A stretch of DNA of 6,900 bases from Paracoccaceae bacterium (GTDB taxonomy: Bacteria; Pseudomonadota; Alphaproteobacteria; Rhodobacterales; Rhodobacteraceae), in NCBI GenBank assembly GCA_004566265.1, contig SPLB01000129.1:1-6900 (forward strand), read 5' to 3'. This document shows, in pieces, positions 4,660 through 6,900 of the stretch (its first letter is position 1; every line of letters starts with the position of its first letter). The notes below the pieces were generated by a model that worked only from the letters and a program-made list of their open reading frames with translations, was not told where the DNA came from and ran no database searches. The translations under genes and the position numbers were made by a program.

Positions 4660-5691
4660 ATGAGCAGCGACCCGAGCCAACAGGAACATGCCCCCAATTC
4701 CGGGATCGCCGGTCCGCAGCTTGGGGACCTGACGGGGCAAGGGCCTCGATCGCTCGGGCTACCGGAAACGGTGGCCGTTCTGCTGGGCGTGGCTTGGGCG
4801 CTGGCGGTGGTGGCAATCTATGTCATTACCCCAGAAACCGCGGCATCACCGGAATGGAACGCGCCTTTGGTGCGTATACTGGCCGTGATGATGCCAGTGG
4901 TCATGCTGTTGGTTGCGGCCATTTCCCTGCGCTCTGCCAGGCTGATGCGCGCAGAAAGCGACCGGCTACATGCGGCGATTTCCAGCCTGCGGCATATGTA
5001 TCTGACGCATTCACACTCCGCAGCCTCCGTAACGGAAACCTCTGTCACCAAGAAGCTTGAAGAGATCATCGAGAGCACTCGGAAGACGGAAGTCAGCCTG
5101 GCGACATTCCAAACCAGCCGCCGCACACCCGGCCGCGCAGCAATCCCGGTGGAAGCCATGGAAACGGTAAGCGAACAAGGCTCGCTTGCGCTCGGCACCT
5201 CCTCCGAGGACATCGCACCGCCGTTGGCAAATGAACATTTTATTCGCGCAATGAACTTTCCGGAAAGCGCGGATGATGAAGAGGGGTTTGTCGCCCTGCG
5301 TCTTGCGCTTAAGGATCGCAATGCCGCGCAGGTGATCCGCGCAGCACAGGACATTCTGACCCTGCTCAGCCAGGATGGCATATATGTGGACGACCTGCGC
5401 CCCGATCGTGCGCGCCCTGACATCTGGCGTCAGTTTGGCCAGGGCACCCGTGGCCGTGAAGTGGCCGCGCTCGGGGGCATCCGTGACCGCAGCTCGCTGG
5501 CCCTCAGCTCTGCGCGGATGAAGCAGGATCCGATCTTCCGCGACGCCGCGCACCACTTTCTGCGCCATTTCGACCAGATGTTCAGCAAATTCGAGCACAG
5601 CGCCACAGACGCAGAGATCTCGGCCCTCAGCGACACGCGCACCGCGCGGGCCTTTATGCTGTTAGGGCGTGTGGCCGGAACCTTCGACTAG
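4660..5691 (+). CDS. Conserved-looking hypothetical protein with two transmembrane segments
   Basis: I do not recognise a named family. The 343-residue protein has a polar N-terminal tail (1-35), hydrophobic segments at about 36-56 and 70-90 that should form an inner-membrane hairpin, and a charged helical stretch (about 91-150, including KKLEEIIESTRKTEV at 131-145) that may be coiled coil. After a low-complexity linker (about 152-195) comes a soluble C-terminal domain (about 196-343). This includes a helical LRLALKDRNAAQVIRAA run (213-229) and the distinctive DIWRQFGQGTRGREVAALGG (254-273). Both termini are probably cytoplasmic. No catalytic motif is evident. The ATG at 4660 is chosen because AGAGG lies about 7 bases upstream. 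The in-frame TTG at 4579 would add 27 unsupported residues. It follows greA on the same strand and may be read with it. It overlaps the last bases of the convergent moeA gene. Confidence 0.85.
   Translation: MSSDPSQQEHAPNSGIAGPQLGDLTGQGPRSLGLPETVAVLLGVAWALAVVAIYVITPETAASPEWNAPLVRILAVMMPVVMLLVAAISLRSARLMRAESDRLHAAISSLRHMYLTHSHSAASVTETSVTKKLEEIIESTRKTEVSLATFQTSRRTPGRAAIPVEAMETVSEQGSLALGTSSEDIAPPLANEHFIRAMNFPESADDEEGFVALRLALKDRNAAQVIRAAQDILTLLSQDGIYVDDLRPDRARPDIWRQFGQGTRGREVAALGGIRDRSSLALSSARMKQDPIFRDAAHHFLRHFDQMFSKFEHSATDAEISALSDTRTARAFMLLGRVAGTFD
5688..5691. other. CTAG shared by two convergent stop codons
   Basis: The palindrome CTAG supplies TAG to the plus-strand membrane-protein gene (5689-5691) and TAG to the minus-strand moeA gene (5690-5688). 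No bases separate the two coding regions, so any terminator for either gene must lie inside the other. Confidence 0.9.
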
Positions 5692-6893
5692 ACCCCAATA
5701 AAGCTGGAATAAGGGATGAACCGCACGGGATCGCCCTCTTGTAAATCCAATGCACCGTCAGGCAGTTCCACCAGTCCTTCTGCCCAGCTAAGGCCAGAGA
5801 TGCGGCCAGACCCCTCGGATTTAAACACTTCGGCTTTGCCATCGCGCACCCGCGCTCGCAAAAATTCGCGCCGACCGGGCTTTTTATTTTTCGAGAATGC
5901 CGCCGCCACAACAAAACCCTCGGGCTTCTGCCACCCCTCTCCAGCCAAAAGACCAAGCGCCGGGCGTGCAAATACAAGCGTGCACACCAGCGCCGCCACC
6001 GGATTGCCAGGCAGGCCGAAAACGGGCACGCGCGACCACATACCCAATGCCAGCGGGCGCCCCGGCTTCAACGCGATGCGCCATTGCTGCATCGCCCCGC
6101 TTTCGCGCAAAAGCGCGGACACATGATCCTCGTCCCCGGCAGACGCGCCACCACTGGTCAAGATCGCATCCGTCTGCTCGGACGCGCGGTCCAAAACACC
6201 CTTGAGCGCAGCGGGGTCATCGGGAACGCGGCCCATATCCACCGCCTCATAACCACACTGACGCAAAAGCCCCAAGAGCATCACCCGGTTGGCGTCATAG
6301 ATTTGCCCCCGTGCGGCGGGTGCGCCGGGTTCCAACAATTCATTCCCAGTCGAGATCACTGCCACGCGCAGGCGCTTGCGCACAGACGTCCGGGACAGGC
6401 CCGTCGCTGCAATCAACGCCAAATCCGCTGCAGTCAGAACCCGCCCCGCTTGCAAGATCACATCACCGGCTGCAACGTCCTCTCCGGCTTTACGAGTGTT
6501 CGATCCGGGCTTCACCGGCCCATTAAACGCAACCTGCGCGCCATCTGTGGTCACGTCCTCCTCCAAGACAACCGTATCCACGCCGTCCGGCAGCGCCGCC
6601 CCGGTCAAGACGCGGATTGCCATGCCTGCGGGCACGGTACCGACGTAAGCCCCACCAGCCGCCGCACGCCCCTCGACCAGCGGCAGTACATGGGCACCCT
6701 CCGCACGTCCCCCCGCAAAACCATAGCCATCGACGGCTGTGTTGGGCTGAGGCGGGTTCGACCGTTTAGCACGAAGATCTTCTGCCAGAATACGGCCCAA
6801 AGCCTCACCAATCGCGACATCCTCAACCGCAGCAACGGGTGACAAGCGAGCCTGCAGATGCGCGAGGGCCTCATCCACAGGGGTCCAGTTCAC
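5688..6893 (-). CDS. moeA: Molybdopterin molybdotransferase MoeA (gephyrin-like)
   Basis: MoeA ligates molybdate to adenylylated molybdopterin in the last common step of molybdenum-cofactor synthesis, in the cytosol. The 401-residue frame shows the whole domain series. An N-terminal domain carries NPPQPNTAVDGYG (46-58), the counterpart of the SAMDGYA motif with its aspartate at D55, and LTGAALPDG (96-104). The MoCF-binding domain has VISTGNELLEPG (179-190), QIYDANR (197-203), LTSGGASAGDEDHV (245-258), KPGRPLALG (276-284) and FGLPGNPVAAL (292-302). A C-terminal domain IV runs from about 325 to 401. The PNTAVDGYG version is somewhat divergent from the commonest form, so this may be a second MoeA paralogue. 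The apparent start is a GTG at 6893. Only 7 bases lie beyond it and the frame stays open, so the true start may be just outside. Upstream neighbours are not visible. Confidence 0.93.
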   Translation of the reverse strand: MNWTPVDEALAHLQARLSPVAAVEDVAIGEALGRILAEDLRAKRSNPPQPNTAVDGYGFAGGRAEGAHVLPLVEGRAAAGGAYVGTVPAGMAIRVLTGAALPDGVDTVVLEEDVTTDGAQVAFNGPVKPGSNTRKAGEDVAAGDVILQAGRVLTAADLALIAATGLSRTSVRKRLRVAVISTGNELLEPGAPAARGQIYDANRVMLLGLLRQCGYEAVDMGRVPDDPAALKGVLDRASEQTDAILTSGGASAGDEDHVSALLRESGAMQQWRIALKPGRPLALGMWSRVPVFGLPGNPVAALVCTLVFARPALGLLAGEGWQKPEGFVVAAAFSKNKKPGRREFLRARVRDGKAEVFKSEGSGRISGLSWAEGLVELPDGALDLQEGDPVRFIPYSSFIGV

Positions 6894-6900
6894 ACCGGGC

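Noticed and set aside
4818..5598. Minus-strand frames of about 195-201 codons
   Set aside because: They are antisense to the two-TM protein gene, which has a ribosome site and coherent membrane topology.
6084..6842. 252-codon plus-strand open frame
   Set aside because: It is antisense to moeA, whose minus-strand frame contains the full set of MoeA motifs.
1..6900. CRISPR array, tRNA/rRNA, insertion sequence or attachment site
   Set aside because: I looked for regularly spaced repeats, tRNA-like cloverleaf sequence, transposase motifs and terminal inverted repeats and found none.

Overview
The window looks like chromosomal DNA of a Rhodobacterales (Roseobacter-group) alphaproteobacterium. 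This rests on the moderately GC-rich composition and on the alphaproteobacterial character of the EtfQO, GreA and MoeA proteins. The genus cannot be fixed from the sequence alone. I see no mobile element, phage gene, CRISPR array, rRNA or tRNA. Most of the window is housekeeping, with one small stress-response unit in the middle.

Layout. The left part is on the minus strand. It has a TPR-repeat protein with a signal peptide, running off the left edge (1-873), preceded in its transcription direction by electron transfer flavoprotein-ubiquinone oxidoreductase (etfQO, 995-2644). A short gap with hairpins and promoter-like sequence (2645-2837) separates etfQO from soxR (2838-3329, minus), a MerR-family [2Fe-2S] redox sensor. 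Divergent from soxR is a small VOC-fold (glyoxalase/dioxygenase superfamily) gene (3419-3799, plus). A convincing SoxR operator/promoter lies between them. After a 291-base non-coding stretch with a strong GC hairpin come greA (4091-4561, plus) and an unrecognised two-TM membrane protein (4660-5691, plus). The latter ends tail-to-tail with a moeA-type molybdopterin molybdotransferase gene (5688-6893, minus), and the two stop codons share one CTAG.

How the genes relate. EtfQO passes electrons from fatty-acid, amino-acid and one-carbon dehydrogenases, via ETF, to ubiquinone. SoxR and the VOC gene look like a minimal sensor-effector pair in which oxidised SoxR would directly switch on one enzyme, with no SoxS. 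GreA rescues stalled RNA polymerase. MoeA completes molybdenum insertion into molybdopterin. These units are adjacent but not evidently one pathway.

The most interesting item is the SoxR-VOC pair, whose promoter keeps the SoxR half-site layout and the 19-bp spacer known from E. coli soxS. Secondary points are the hairpin upstream of greA, three hexamers spaced exactly 18 bp apart upstream of etfQO, and the shared CTAG stop.
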